From contig NZ_VCQT01000033.1 in assembly GCF_005938655.1 (NCBI RefSeq), forward strand, positions 22,736 to 86,735: a stretch of DNA of 64,000 nt, written 5' to 3'. The translations under genes and the position numbers were made by a program. The notes below the pieces were generated by a model that saw only the letters and a program-made list of their open reading frames with translations, made no database searches and was not told where the DNA came from. Origin of the DNA: Alloalcanivorax gelatiniphagus (lineage in GTDB: Bacteria > Pseudomonadota > Gammaproteobacteria > Pseudomonadales > Alcanivoracaceae). Shown here one piece after another: positions 9,796-18,170 of this stretch (positions are counted from its first letter, which is position 1; every line of letters starts with the position of its first letter).

Positions 9796-9939
9796 CGCAG
9801 CCTCGATTCGGTATTTTTATCAACGATGGGGCGAAAAAATAGCAAGCCGATGATCGCGTCACCACGACGCCGTTTTATGAATTTCGTGAAAGTTATCATC
9901 TAAAAACGACAACAGGGATGATCCAAAAAGGGGGACCCG
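9796..9939. promoter_or_regulatory. Divergent promoter region, autotransporter / AraC gene
   Basis: This 144-bp spacer is clearly more AT-rich than the flanking genes and must hold both divergent promoters. No convincing -35/-10 pair or inverted repeat could be assigned with confidence. The arrangement suggests that the AraC protein controls the autotransporter (inference). Confidence 0.45.
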
Positions 9940-10890
9940 GTGAGCAGCGAAAACACGTCCAAAAGCACTGTCCACGCACTGGAAATGGGGGGCGGGGAGC
10001 GGTTCGAACTGCCCGGTGTACGCGGACGAATGGAACGGCTGGAACTGGCCAGCGGGCTGGTGTTGTACAGAGTTGATTATCGGGCCGGAGAAGACTGCAC
10101 CCTGCAATTGGACCGCCCCACCTTCCAGCAACCCTGGATCGGGAGCATTTTTCATATTCAGGGCCGCTCCGGCATGGAACTCCCGGATGGCAGCCGCCAT
10201 GACGTCAGCCCCGAGCGCGCCCTGCTGGTGCGCACCGACATCAGCGGCACCTGCTTTCATCTCAGCAGTGGCGAGCAGGTTCGCCACATTGGAGTTGCCT
10301 GCACCCTGGACGTGCTGCGCGACCACCTGGACGGCGAGCTGCCGGCGACGCTGACCCCCTTCCTGGGCGGCTTTGGCGAACAGGTCGTGGTCCGCGCCTT
10401 GCACCCCAGCGGCCGTATGCGGCAGCTGGCCGCCAGCCTGTTCGCAGTGCACGCCCAGGGCCTGTGCCGGGGCATGAAGATGGAAGGCGCGGCCCTGCTG
10501 TTTCTGTCGGAAATTCTGGAAAATTATTGCGACAGTCCGGTCACCGAGGAGCTGCCCGCCTGGGAAGAGCAGGCGTTCCTGGAAATCCGTGACGCCATTG
10601 TCGATAACCCGGGGGCGCCGTTATCCATCCCGGCTCTGGCGGACCGCGCCGGCCTCTCCGAAAGCCGCCTCAATCAGTTGTTCCAACACCGGGAAAAACG
10701 CTCCTGCGCGGAGTTCATACGCGGCGAACGCCTGGACCAGGCCCAGCGACTGCTGGAAACCGGCGACGCCCCGGTCAAGGTGGTGGCGGCGCAGGTTGGC
10801 TATGGACACGTCAGCAATTTTTCCCGCGCCTACCGCGCCCGCTTCGGCGAGCCGCCGGCGCGCACCCTGCGCCGGGCATTGACCCGCTAA
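9940..10890 (+). CDS. AraC-family transcriptional regulator (PchR-like)
   Basis: The 316-residue protein has a GTG start preceded by a G-rich Shine-Dalgarno. The C-terminal ~95 residues hold the two AraC helix-turn-helix motifs (LADRAGLSESRLNQLFQ near 228-244 and VAAQVGYGHVSNFSRAYRARFG near 282-303). The N-terminal part has the length and the MKMEGAALLFLSEIL segment of PchR-type regulators, many of which sense siderophores. No siderophore genes lie nearby, so the effector is unknown. It is divergent from the autotransporter and may regulate it. A GC-rich hairpin follows the stop at 10893-10908 but lacks a T-tract. Confidence 0.88.
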   Translation: MSSENTSKSTVHALEMGGGERFELPGVRGRMERLELASGLVLYRVDYRAGEDCTLQLDRPTFQQPWIGSIFHIQGRSGMELPDGSRHDVSPERALLVRTDISGTCFHLSSGEQVRHIGVACTLDVLRDHLDGELPATLTPFLGGFGEQVVVRALHPSGRMRQLAASLFAVHAQGLCRGMKMEGAALLFLSEILENYCDSPVTEELPAWEEQAFLEIRDAIVDNPGAPLSIPALADRAGLSESRLNQLFQHREKRSCAEFIRGERLDQAQRLLETGDAPVKVVAAQVGYGHVSNFSRAYRARFGEPPARTLRRALTR

Positions 10891-11034
10891 GCCCGCGCCG
10901 GCGGGCGCCGGTTCGACGGGACCGGGAAAAACATGCACTATTTGCCTGCCTCGAACCCGACACTCCCATCAACCGTGTCCCCCGGGCCGGCGCCCGCTTG
11001 ACGCCGGCCCCGATCATTGGAGGAAACAGGGGTA

Positions 11035-11538
11035 ATGAAAAAGCAAGACAATGCACCCATGAATCCGCTACCACTGGATTCTGAAACCATGCCGCTTTGG
11101 AGCCGGGCCGGCTTTTTGATTCGCCGTCTCAACCAGATCCACTACGCCATGTTCCTCAGTGAATGCGAAGAGTTCGACCTTACTCCGGTGCAGTACGGCA
11201 TTCTCACGGAACTGCGCGAACACCCGGATATCGATCAGATTTCGCTGGCCCAGGAAGTGGGCATCGACCGCAGCAATGCCGCCGATATCCTGCGCCGCCT
11301 GGAGAAACGGGGCCTGGTCAGCCGCCACCCCAGCCAGCGCGACCGCCGCATGAAGCTCAGCCGCCTCACCGCCGAGGGCGAGCGCATCACCCTGCGCATG
11401 TACGACAGCATGCGCCGCGCCCAGGACAAGCTGTTGTCGCCGCTGCCGCCGGAAGATCAGAACGCCTTTATCATGATGCTGATGCGGCTGGTGAGCGCCA
11501 ACAATCACCTGGGCCGCGCCGTGTTCCATCCCACCTGA
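11035..11538 (+). CDS. MarR-family regulator (PicR-like)
   Basis: A 167-residue winged-helix protein. The ATG at 11035 is favoured over an in-frame TTG at 11017 because GGAGG lies at 11019-11023. The wing-helix core is visible as LAQEVGIDRSNAADILRRLEKRGLV near residues 72-96, followed by the wing RHPSQRDRRMKL. It starts a cluster of deformylase, maleate isomerase, amidohydrolase, decarboxylase, TRAP transporter and Rieske oxygenase genes. In the picolinate cluster of Alcaligenes a MarR protein, PicR, represses equivalent genes, so this protein is the natural candidate to bind the four repeated motifs listed below. The ligand is unknown here. Confidence 0.9.
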   Translation: MKKQDNAPMNPLPLDSETMPLWSRAGFLIRRLNQIHYAMFLSECEEFDLTPVQYGILTELREHPDIDQISLAQEVGIDRSNAADILRRLEKRGLVSRHPSQRDRRMKLSRLTAEGERITLRMYDSMRRAQDKLLSPLPPEDQNAFIMMLMRLVSANNHLGRAVFHPT

Positions 11539-11579
11539 CCGCCCACCGCCCGTGTTTGCCCGTTTATCCCGCCTTTTGG

Positions 11580-11591
11580 GAAGCACACTGA
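11580..11591 (+). promoter_or_regulatory. Candidate MarR/PicR operator 1 (GAAG-CACA-CTGA)
   Basis: This imperfect (T/G)(C/A)AG-N4-CTGA site lies 42 bp after the marR stop. It shares the string CTGACTATT with the site at 15171. It is the weakest of the four copies. Confidence 0.45.
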
Positions 11592-11688
11592 CTATTGGCC
11601 TGATCAATGACAAGGGCATAAAAGGCAATTACCTTTAAATACAATAACTTATAGGTATTTTCCGGGCTTTCCACTTCCTTGAAATTAG

Positions 11689-11700
11689 GAAGTATACTGA
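11689..11700 (+). promoter_or_regulatory. Candidate MarR/PicR operator 2 over a -10-like TATACT
   Basis: GAAG-TATA-CTGA lies inside ATTAGGAAGTATACTGAT (11684-11701), an 18-mer that recurs exactly at 18132-18149. It contains TATACT (11693-11698), a good -10 element, so a bound repressor would occlude the promoter of the hydrolase operon. No strong -35 is seen. Confidence 0.65.
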
Positions 11701-11776
11701 TATATATTGCGATGAAAGGCCCCTCCCGGTGTGCAGCCGGAGCGCGGGCCCTTCGCTTTGCTATCAGGAGAGGCCC

Positions 11777-12592
11777 ATGCCCAGCACCTTTTTGTACGGC
11801 CGCAATGTCCACGCCAACGGCATCCGCCAGCACGTACTTCGCTACGGCGGCCGGGGCCCGGCCCTGCTGCTGATTCCCGGCATCACCAGCCCGGCGGTGA
11901 CTTGGGGCTTCGTGGCGGAACGCCTGGGCCGGCACTTCGACACCTGGGTGCTGGACGTGCGCGGCCGCGGCCTGTCCGAGAGCGGCGCCCATCTGGATTA
12001 CGGACTGGACGCCTGCGCCGACGACGTGCTGGCGCTGATCTCCGCCCTGCAGCTGCGGGACGTAACCGTGGTGGGGCATTCCATGGGCGGCCGCCACGGC
12101 ATTCGCGCCGTCAAACGCGGCGGCGCCGACAGCGGCATTGCCCGGCTGATCATGGTGGACCCGCCGGTGTCCGGCCCCGGACGTCGTGAATACCCCAGCG
12201 CCTGGCCCTGGTACCAGGACTCCATCGTCGAATGCGAAAAAGGCATCGACGGGGAGCGCATGCGGCACTACTGCGCCACCTGGAGCGACGAGCAGCTGCG
12301 GCTGCGCGCGGAGTGGCTGCACACCTGTGATTTACGCGCGGTGAAGACGAGTTTTGATGGCTTCCACCAGGATGACATCCATGCCGACCTGCCCGCCCTG
12401 ACCCACATCAAGACCGGATTGATGGTGGCCGGCCGGGGCGGCGTGATCCAGCCCGAAGACGAGCAAGAACTGCGCGGCCTGCTGCCGGCCCTGCGCATCG
12501 CCCGCACCCCCGACGCCGGGCACATGATTCCCTGGGATGACCTGGAGGATTTCTTCCGCGCCCTCGGCGAACTGCTCGATCAACCGCTGTAA
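11777..12592 (+). CDS. Alpha/beta hydrolase, N-formylmaleamate deformylase-like (NicD/PicE)
   Basis: A 271-residue alpha/beta hydrolase. The start at 11777 follows AGGAGAGG by a few bases. The nucleophile elbow is GHSMGG near residue 101, the acid residue probably lies in VDPP near 128, and the histidine in DAGHMIPW near 247. The segment LDVRGRGLSESGAHLDYG is typical of NicD-like enzymes, which hydrolyse N-formylmaleamate to maleamate and formate. Assignment rests mainly on context: it is followed by maleate isomerase and maleamate amidohydrolase genes, the exact next steps of the 2,5-dihydroxypyridine pathway. Another small ester or C-C hydrolase role cannot be excluded. Confidence 0.8.
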   Translation: MPSTFLYGRNVHANGIRQHVLRYGGRGPALLLIPGITSPAVTWGFVAERLGRHFDTWVLDVRGRGLSESGAHLDYGLDACADDVLALISALQLRDVTVVGHSMGGRHGIRAVKRGGADSGIARLIMVDPPVSGPGRREYPSAWPWYQDSIVECEKGIDGERMRHYCATWSDEQLRLRAEWLHTCDLRAVKTSFDGFHQDDIHADLPALTHIKTGLMVAGRGGVIQPEDEQELRGLLPALRIARTPDAGHMIPWDDLEDFFRALGELLDQPL

Positions 12593-12618
12593 GCGCTCTG
12601 ACAACAAGGACACGCGCC

Positions 12619-13392
12619 ATGACTACCTATCGCATCGGACAAATCGTTCCCAGCTCCAACACCACCATGGAAACGGAAATTCCCGCCATGCTGCGAGCCC
12701 GGGAGAGCCGTTACCCGGAACGTTTCACCTTCCATTCCAGCCGCATGCGCATGCACAAGGTGACCCCGGAAGAACTGAAAGCCATGAACGCCCAGGGTGC
12801 GCGCTGCGCCGCCGAGCTGGCGGACGCCCGGGTGGATGTGATGAGCACGGCCTGCCTGGTGGCGATCATGGCCCAGGGTCTGGGCTATCACCGCCAGACC
12901 GAGGAAGAACTGCGCCAGGCGGCCCGGGAGAATCACTGCCAGGCGCCGGTGATGACCTCCGCTGGTGCCCTGGTGGAAGGGCTGCATATTCTCGGCGCCA
13001 AAAAAGTGGCGCTGCTGGCCCCCTACATGAAACCGCTCACCGAAAAGGTGGTGGCCTATATCGAGCATGAGGGCGTGGCGGTCAGCGACTGGCGCTGCTT
13101 TGAAATCCCCGACAACCTGGAAGTGGGCCGCCGCGATCCGCTCAAACTGATCGAGGACGTGGCCGAGCTGAAAACCAGCGGCGTGGACGCGGTGGTGCTG
13201 TCCGCCTGCGTGCAGATGCCGTCGCTGCCGGCGATCCAGACCGTGGAAGATGCGTTGGGCATTCCGGTGGTGTCCACGGCGGTGTGCACCGTGCGCGGCA
13301 TGCTCGACCGGCTCGGCCTGGAACCGGTGGTGCCCGGCGCCGGCGCCCTGCTCAGCGGTCGCTATCCGACTCCGGAGGCGAAGGCGTCATGA
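12619..13392 (+). CDS. nicE: Maleate cis-trans isomerase
   Basis: A 257-residue member of the Asp/Glu racemase-like superfamily that converts maleate to fumarate. The N-terminus IGQIVPSSNTTMETEIPAM carries the substrate-binding asparagine region of maleate isomerases. The two catalytic cysteines are visible in STACLVAIM (near residue 77) and LSACVQMP (near 197). It is separated by 26 bp from the deformylase-like gene and overlaps the next gene by ATGA. The product enters the citric acid cycle. It is homologous to NicE/PicG. Confidence 0.92.
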   Translation: MTTYRIGQIVPSSNTTMETEIPAMLRARESRYPERFTFHSSRMRMHKVTPEELKAMNAQGARCAAELADARVDVMSTACLVAIMAQGLGYHRQTEEELRQAARENHCQAPVMTSAGALVEGLHILGAKKVALLAPYMKPLTEKVVAYIEHEGVAVSDWRCFEIPDNLEVGRRDPLKLIEDVAELKTSGVDAVVLSACVQMPSLPAIQTVEDALGIPVVSTAVCTVRGMLDRLGLEPVVPGAGALLSGRYPTPEAKAS

Positions 13393-14027
13393 GCACCGCC
13401 AGCGACAACTACGCCGGCGTCTGGGACACCCGCATCGGCTTCGGGCAACGCCCGGCGCTGATCAGCATCGACTTCATGAAGGCCTACACCACCGAGGGCG
13501 CCGACCTGTACGCCCCCGGTGTGGTGGACGCCCTGCCCCAGGCTGCCCGCGCCCTGGCCGCCGCCCGTGATCACCGCCTGCCGGTGATCCATACCAATAT
13601 CCGCTATCAACCCGGCGGTTTTCTGGACGGCGGGATCTGGGTAAAGAAAGCGCCGGTGATGAAAGCCATGGTGGACGGCAATCCGCTGGCGGAATTCTGC
13701 GATGAAGTGATCCCCCGCGACGACGAGCTGGTGGTCACCAAGCAATACGCCAGTGCCTTCTTCGGCACCTCCCTGGCCGCCACCCTCACCGCCCTGGGCA
13801 TCGACACCCTGGTACTGATCGGCTGCTCCACCAGCGGCTGCATCCGCGCCTCCGCGGTGGACGGGCTGCAGCACGGCTTCCGCGTCATGGTGCTGCGCGA
13901 CGGGGTCGGCGACCGCCACCCGGCGCCCCATGAGGCCAACCTGTTCGACATCAATGGCAAGTACGGCGACGTGATCGACACCGCCGAGTTCCTCGACCAT
14001 CTCCAGCAAGCAGGATCCAAGCAATGA
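13389..14027 (+). CDS. nicF: Maleamate amidohydrolase (isochorismatase-family cysteine hydrolase)
   Basis: A 212-residue cysteine hydrolase. The catalytic triad pieces are visible: aspartate in ALISIDFMKAYT (near residue 25), lysine in VVTKQYASAFFGT (near 116) and cysteine in GCSTSGCIRASAVDG (near 150). NicF/PicF enzymes hydrolyse maleamate to maleate and ammonia; close relatives act on N-carbamoylsarcosine, which is the main alternative. The start is the ATG overlapping the isomerase stop (ATGA), and its own stop overlaps the decarboxylase start the same way. This tight coupling supports one pathway. Confidence 0.87.
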   Translation: MSTASDNYAGVWDTRIGFGQRPALISIDFMKAYTTEGADLYAPGVVDALPQAARALAAARDHRLPVIHTNIRYQPGGFLDGGIWVKKAPVMKAMVDGNPLAEFCDEVIPRDDELVVTKQYASAFFGTSLAATLTALGIDTLVLIGCSTSGCIRASAVDGLQHGFRVMVLRDGVGDRHPAPHEANLFDINGKYGDVIDTAEFLDHLQQAGSKQ

Positions 14028-14986
14028 CAACGATTAAGAAAATCGCCCTGGAAGAACATTTCATGGCGCCGGGTTTCCAGGAATACACGGCCATGTTCTT
14101 CGACAAGATCGGATCGGCGGATCAACAGGACCTGGCCGCGCGCCTGGACGACTTCGACCAGCTGCGCCTGGAAGAGATGGACCGGCACCACATTGAAACC
14201 GTGGTGCTGTCCCAGTCCGGCCCGAGCGTGCAGGCGGAAGCCGATACGCAACGGGCGATCCGCCGCGCACGGGAAAACAACGACTACCTGGCGGATCGCA
14301 TCGCCCCCCACGGCAACCGTTACGCCGGCTTCGCCACCCTGGCCATGCAGGACCCCAAGGCGGCCGCCGACGAACTGGAATACGCGGTCCGTGAACTGGG
14401 TTTCAAAGGGTCCCTGGTGAACGGTCACACCAACGGCGTTTATTACGACGACCCGGCCTACGACTCATTCTGGGAACGGATGCAGGACCTGGACGTGCCC
14501 CTGTACCTGCACCCGATCAACCCCTGGAAGGAAGTGGATTCCATGCGCGGCCATCCGGAGCTGGCCGGCGCGGTGTGGGGCTGGGGCGTGGAAACCGGCA
14601 CCCATGCGCTGCGTCTGTTGTTCGGCGGCGTCTTCGACCGCTTCCCGGATCTGAAAATCATCATCGGCCATATGGGCGAAGGCCTGCCGTTCATGCGCTG
14701 GCGTTTCGACAGCCGCTTCCCGGTCTATGCCCAGGGCGTGACCCTGGAGCGGGCGCCGTCGGAGTATTTCGGCCGCAATATCGTGATCACCACTTCCGGG
14801 GTGTGCTCGGCACCGACCCTGATGGCGGCCATCGGCGAGATGGGCGAGGACAGCGTGCTGTTCTCCGTGGACTATCCCTACGAATCCACGGAACTGGCCA
14901 CCCGCTTTATCGACGACGCGCCGATGAGCGATGAAGTGCGCGCCAAGGTGTGCCGCGACAACGCCAAACGCCTGCTGAAACTCTGA
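14024..14986 (+). CDS. Amidohydrolase-2 family non-oxidative decarboxylase (PicC-like)
   Basis: A 320-residue TIM-barrel metal enzyme close to gamma-resorcylate decarboxylase. Metal-ligand and catalytic motifs are in place: E-x-H in IALEEHF (residues 7-13), YLHPINPW near 164, IIGHMGEGLP near 217 and the aspartate in FSVDYPYE near 286. Such enzymes remove a carboxylate ortho to a hydroxyl. In the picolinate pathway PicC of this family decarboxylates 3,6-dihydroxypicolinate to 2,5-dihydroxypyridine, which fits the neighbours here. The exact substrate is inferred from context; a dihydroxybenzoate remains possible. Confidence 0.87.
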   Translation: MTTIKKIALEEHFMAPGFQEYTAMFFDKIGSADQQDLAARLDDFDQLRLEEMDRHHIETVVLSQSGPSVQAEADTQRAIRRARENNDYLADRIAPHGNRYAGFATLAMQDPKAAADELEYAVRELGFKGSLVNGHTNGVYYDDPAYDSFWERMQDLDVPLYLHPINPWKEVDSMRGHPELAGAVWGWGVETGTHALRLLFGGVFDRFPDLKIIIGHMGEGLPFMRWRFDSRFPVYAQGVTLERAPSEYFGRNIVITTSGVCSAPTLMAAIGEMGEDSVLFSVDYPYESTELATRFIDDAPMSDEVRAKVCRDNAKRLLKL

Positions 14987-15022
14987 ATCATCACGGGCGC
15001 CATGGACGCCCGACGAAAAAAA

Positions 15023-15039
15023 GCGGGCAATCGACCCGC
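15023..15039 (-). terminator. Stem-loop with A-tract, reads as terminator on the minus strand
   Basis: GCGGG-N7-CCCGC is preceded on the plus strand by seven A residues, so on the minus strand it is followed by TTTTTTT. For the plus-strand decarboxylase operon it is only a hairpin without a T-tract. It sits 37 bp after the decarboxylase stop. The remaining spacer to 15261 holds a TTGACA (15136-15141) and operator 3. Confidence 0.45.
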
Positions 15040-15170
15040 CATATGAATCAAGGCGGTGCACCAGCACCAATAAAGTGCTCTAGCATACAAAAAAGTCGGA
15101 TGTTTACCGGGCCGTGTCTGGCACAGCAATTGCTTTTGACATCTTGGGCCACTCGGCTCCCGGTAATAGA

Positions 15171-15182
15171 TCAGCATACTGA
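15171..15182 (+). promoter_or_regulatory. Candidate MarR/PicR operator 3 (TCAG-CATA-CTGA)
   Basis: This is the most symmetric copy: TCAG and CTGA are perfect inverted half-sites around four bases. It lies 80 bp before the TRAP transporter dctP start and 30 bp after TTGACA at 15136. Confidence 0.65.
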
Positions 15183-15261
15183 CTATTAACAACAGGCGTT
15201 CAGGGATGAACCGGATTCCGTTCCCGGTTTTCGACCGAATCGCACATAAAAGGTACTGAAA

Positions 15262-16275
15262 ATGAAAGCATACGCAGCCCTACGCCACGCGCTTCTGATC
15301 GCCACCACCCTGGCCCTGACCCTCCCGGGCCTCGGCCACGCGAATGCCCGCGTCGGCCATGTGGAAGCCGCCGACCAGCCATTGGACAAAGTGCTCAAAC
15401 TGAGCGCCAAACAGATCGCCGAAAAAACCGATGGCCGTGTGGAATTTTCCGTCTTCCCCTCCTCCCAGTTGGGCAACGCCCGCGCCATGACCGAGGCGGT
15501 ACAGCTTGGCATGCAGGATGCCGTGGTGGTGCCCGCCGCCTTTATCGGCGGCTTCAACCCGCTGGTTTCGATCCTCGATATTCCCTACCTGATTCCCACC
15601 AACGACGCCCAGGCCGATGCCCTGCGCAAGAGCGAGTTCGGCGTTGCCCTGCTGGATTCCTTCAAGGAAAAAGGCTTCGAGGCCGTGGCCCTGTGGCCCG
15701 GTGGCTTCAAGCACTTCACGTCCAACAAGAAGCTGGAAGGCATCGACGATTTCAAAGGCCAGAAATTCCGCATCATGGATTCCCGGGTGCTGCGCGCCCA
15801 GTTCGAAGCCGTGGGCGCCCAGGCCATGCCGATCCCGTTCGGTGACGTGTACACCTCGCTGCAAACCGGCGTGGTGGACGGCCAGGAAAACCCGCTGGAT
15901 TCCATCGCCCGGATGAAATTCCACGAGGTGCAAAAGTACCTGCTGCTGTCCGCCCATGGCGTGGTGGAAAACGTGGTGCTGTTCAGCCCCACTTTCTGGG
16001 CCGGCCTGTCCGACCAGGACAAGAAAATCGTGCGCCAGGTGTTCGTCGACAATGCGGTGGAGCTGGCCCGGGTGAAAGCGGAAAACCAGAAGCAAGCGCT
16101 GAAGGAAATCGAAACCGCCAACCTGACCATCAACAAACTGGATGACGCCCAACAGCAGGCCCTGCGTGAAAAAATGTACCCGGCGGCCCGCGATGCCTTT
16201 CTCAAGCAGGCGGGCAGCCAGGGGCAAACGCTGATTGACCTGTACGAAAACGTCTACAGCGACATCACCCAGTAA
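15262..16275 (+). CDS. dctP: TRAP transporter substrate-binding protein DctP
   Basis: A 337-residue periplasmic receptor with a signal peptide (about residues 1-28, ending GHANA). It shows family landmarks: the SSQLGN turn, FRIMDSRV with the arginine that pairs with substrate carboxylate, and GVVDGQENPL. It delivers an organic acid to the DctQM membrane proteins. The operon lies between the decarboxylase and oxygenase genes and has its own copy of the repeated operator, so it probably imports the carboxylate degraded by this cluster (inference). Confidence 0.93.
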   Translation: MKAYAALRHALLIATTLALTLPGLGHANARVGHVEAADQPLDKVLKLSAKQIAEKTDGRVEFSVFPSSQLGNARAMTEAVQLGMQDAVVVPAAFIGGFNPLVSILDIPYLIPTNDAQADALRKSEFGVALLDSFKEKGFEAVALWPGGFKHFTSNKKLEGIDDFKGQKFRIMDSRVLRAQFEAVGAQAMPIPFGDVYTSLQTGVVDGQENPLDSIARMKFHEVQKYLLLSAHGVVENVVLFSPTFWAGLSDQDKKIVRQVFVDNAVELARVKAENQKQALKEIETANLTINKLDDAQQQALREKMYPAARDAFLKQAGSQGQTLIDLYENVYSDITQ

Positions 16276-16294
16276 CGGCCGCCGGAGCACGATC

Positions 16295-16795
16295 ATGTGG
16301 ACGAAACTCTGGGCCGCCCTGGCCTCGGTGGAACGGGTACTGCTGGTCTGTCTGATGCTGGCGCTGCCGGTGATCTACGGCATCAATGTTCTGCTGCACA
16401 ACCTCGCCCCTGGTCTGGCCCGGCATCTGGACGGCGTCGATGAACTGTCCCGCTTCATTCTGGTGTGGCTGGTGTGCGTCAGCCTCGGCTACACCATGGA
16501 TAAAGGCCGCCATGTGTCGATGAACCTGCTGCAACGGTTCATCGGCCGCTCCCTGCTGTTCTGGGTGCAGCGCGTTATCGATGTGATCGGCGCGCTGTTC
16601 TGCGCCTACATGGCGTACATCGGCTGGCAGTTCCTGCAACGCATCATCGCCACCGGCCAGGTAAGCAATACCCTGGATGTTTCCATGGGCTGGCTGTACG
16701 CCGCCCTGCCCCTGGGCATGGTGCTGCTGACCCTGCGTTATGTGCGCTATGTGATTTTCCCCTCACATCGGCCGGCGCTCGACAGCACCGACTAG
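16295..16795 (+). CDS. dctQ: TRAP transporter small permease DctQ
   Basis: A 166-residue membrane protein with four predicted helices, typical of DctQ. The signature SRFILVWLVCVSLGYTMDKG near residues 50-70 is present. The start is the ATG at 16295, 19 bp after dctP. It partners with the large permease encoded immediately downstream. Confidence 0.92.
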   Translation: MWTKLWAALASVERVLLVCLMLALPVIYGINVLLHNLAPGLARHLDGVDELSRFILVWLVCVSLGYTMDKGRHVSMNLLQRFIGRSLLFWVQRVIDVIGALFCAYMAYIGWQFLQRIIATGQVSNTLDVSMGWLYAALPLGMVLLTLRYVRYVIFPSHRPALDSTD

Positions 16796-16817
16796 CCCCC
16801 GGCGACCAGGACTTTTT

Positions 16818-18101
16818 ATGAAACCATTTTTTCTCACCGTCGTTGCCGTGGCCCTGTTCGTGGCGGGCGCGGAAATCTTTCTGGTACTGGGCGTTTCCGG
16901 CCTGCTGGGCAAGCACCTGTTTCTGGAAAACCTGCCCGACATCGTGATGGTCCAGAAGATGATCGGCGGCATCAATCAGTCCACCCTGCTGGCGATTCCG
17001 TTGTTCGTATTCGCCGCCGAGTTAATGGCCCGGGGCAGTATCGCCGCGCGCCTGACCGGCATGGTGGAGGCCTTTATCGGCCACCGCCGTGGCGGCCTCG
17101 GCCATACCACCACCGGCGCCTGCTTCGCCTTCGGCGCGGTGAGCGGCTCGGCACCGGCCACCGTGGCCGGCCTCGGCAAAATCCTGTTTCCCCGGCTGAT
17201 CGCCACCGGTGCCAGCCGCTCCTTCGCGGTGGGCCTGATCGTGGCCACCGCGGAGATTTCCCTGCTGGTACCACCGAGCATCACGCTGATTATCTACGGC
17301 TGGCTCACCGGCACCTCGATCATTGATCTGTTCGCCGCCGGCCTGGCGGTGGGTACCCTGTTGGCGGCGGCCTTCACCGTGTACGTGCACATCAAAAGCC
17401 GCAAGGAAACCGCACCGCTTGGCGAAAAGGCCAGCCGCGAAGCGCGCTGCAAGGCGGTACAGGCGGCGCTGCTGCCCATCGGCATGCCGATCATCATTCT
17501 TGGTGGCATCTACAGCGGCCTGTTCACCACCACCGAGGCCGCCGCCGTGGCCGCGCTCTACGCGCTGCTGGTGGAGACCCTGATCACCCGGGCGTTGAGC
17601 TGGAAAGGCGTGGCCCAGGTGGCGGAATCCTCCGCGCTGATCACCACCACCCTGTTCATTATTCTTGCGGTGGGCAGCTTCGCCAGTTATCTGGTCACCG
17701 TGGCCGGCGTGCCGGCGTCCATCGGCGCCTTTATCGCCGGCGCCGACATCAGCGCTTTGCAATTCCTGCTGATCGTCAATGTGGTGTTTCTGATCGCCGG
17801 CATGTTCATGGACCCGGTGTCCATGCAGATCGTGCTGGTGCCGGTGCTGGCGCCGGTGGCCATGGCCCTGGGCGTGGACCCGGTGCAGTTCGGCATTATC
17901 GTGGTTCTGAACGTGGCCATCGGCACCATCACGCCGCCGTTCGGCCTGGATCTGTTCGTCGCCTCCAGCGCGCTGCGCGTACCGGTCACCGAGATCATCG
18001 CCGGTGTCTGGCCGTTCCTGCTGGTCAACCTGGTGGTGTTGATGCTGGTCACCCTGTTTCCGTCCGTATCCACCTTCCTGCCACATCTGCTGCATGACTA
18101 A
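16818..18101 (+). CDS. dctM: TRAP transporter large permease DctM
   Basis: A 427-residue, strongly hydrophobic protein with around a dozen membrane segments. DctM signatures are visible: LLAIPLFVFAAELMARG, FGAVSGSAPATVAG and PPSITLIIYGWLTG in the first half, and PVSMQIVLVPVLAP and GTITPPFGLDLFV in the second. It drives sodium-coupled uptake with DctP and DctQ. The start is 22 bp after dctQ. The next unit (reductase-oxygenase) has its own promoter motif 36 bp after the dctM stop. Confidence 0.95.
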   Translation: MKPFFLTVVAVALFVAGAEIFLVLGVSGLLGKHLFLENLPDIVMVQKMIGGINQSTLLAIPLFVFAAELMARGSIAARLTGMVEAFIGHRRGGLGHTTTGACFAFGAVSGSAPATVAGLGKILFPRLIATGASRSFAVGLIVATAEISLLVPPSITLIIYGWLTGTSIIDLFAAGLAVGTLLAAAFTVYVHIKSRKETAPLGEKASREARCKAVQAALLPIGMPIIILGGIYSGLFTTTEAAAVAALYALLVETLITRALSWKGVAQVAESSALITTTLFIILAVGSFASYLVTVAGVPASIGAFIAGADISALQFLLIVNVVFLIAGMFMDPVSMQIVLVPVLAPVAMALGVDPVQFGIIVVLNVAIGTITPPFGLDLFVASSALRVPVTEIIAGVWPFLLVNLVVLMLVTLFPSVSTFLPHLLHD

Positions 18102-18136
18102 CCGTGGTGGGCGGGTGGATTTTTTTGTACTATTAG

Positions 18137-18148
18137 GAAGTATACTGA
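18137..18148 (+). promoter_or_regulatory. Candidate MarR/PicR operator 4 over a -10-like TATACT
   Basis: This lies inside the 18-mer ATTAGGAAGTATACTGAT (18132-18149), which is identical to that at 11684-11701. TATACT at 18141-18146 would serve as -10. It is 22 bp before the ATG of the reductase-oxygenase frame, so the 5' leader is very short. Confidence 0.65.
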
Positions 18149-18170
18149 TTAAATTGTGAGGTTGATCTCC

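Noticed and set aside
6790..9903. Plus-strand frame of over 1000 codons opposite the autotransporter
   Set aside because: It is the complement of glycine codons read as Ala/Pro/Gly/His, with no start signal or motif. The autotransporter has a signal peptide, repeats and a barrel.
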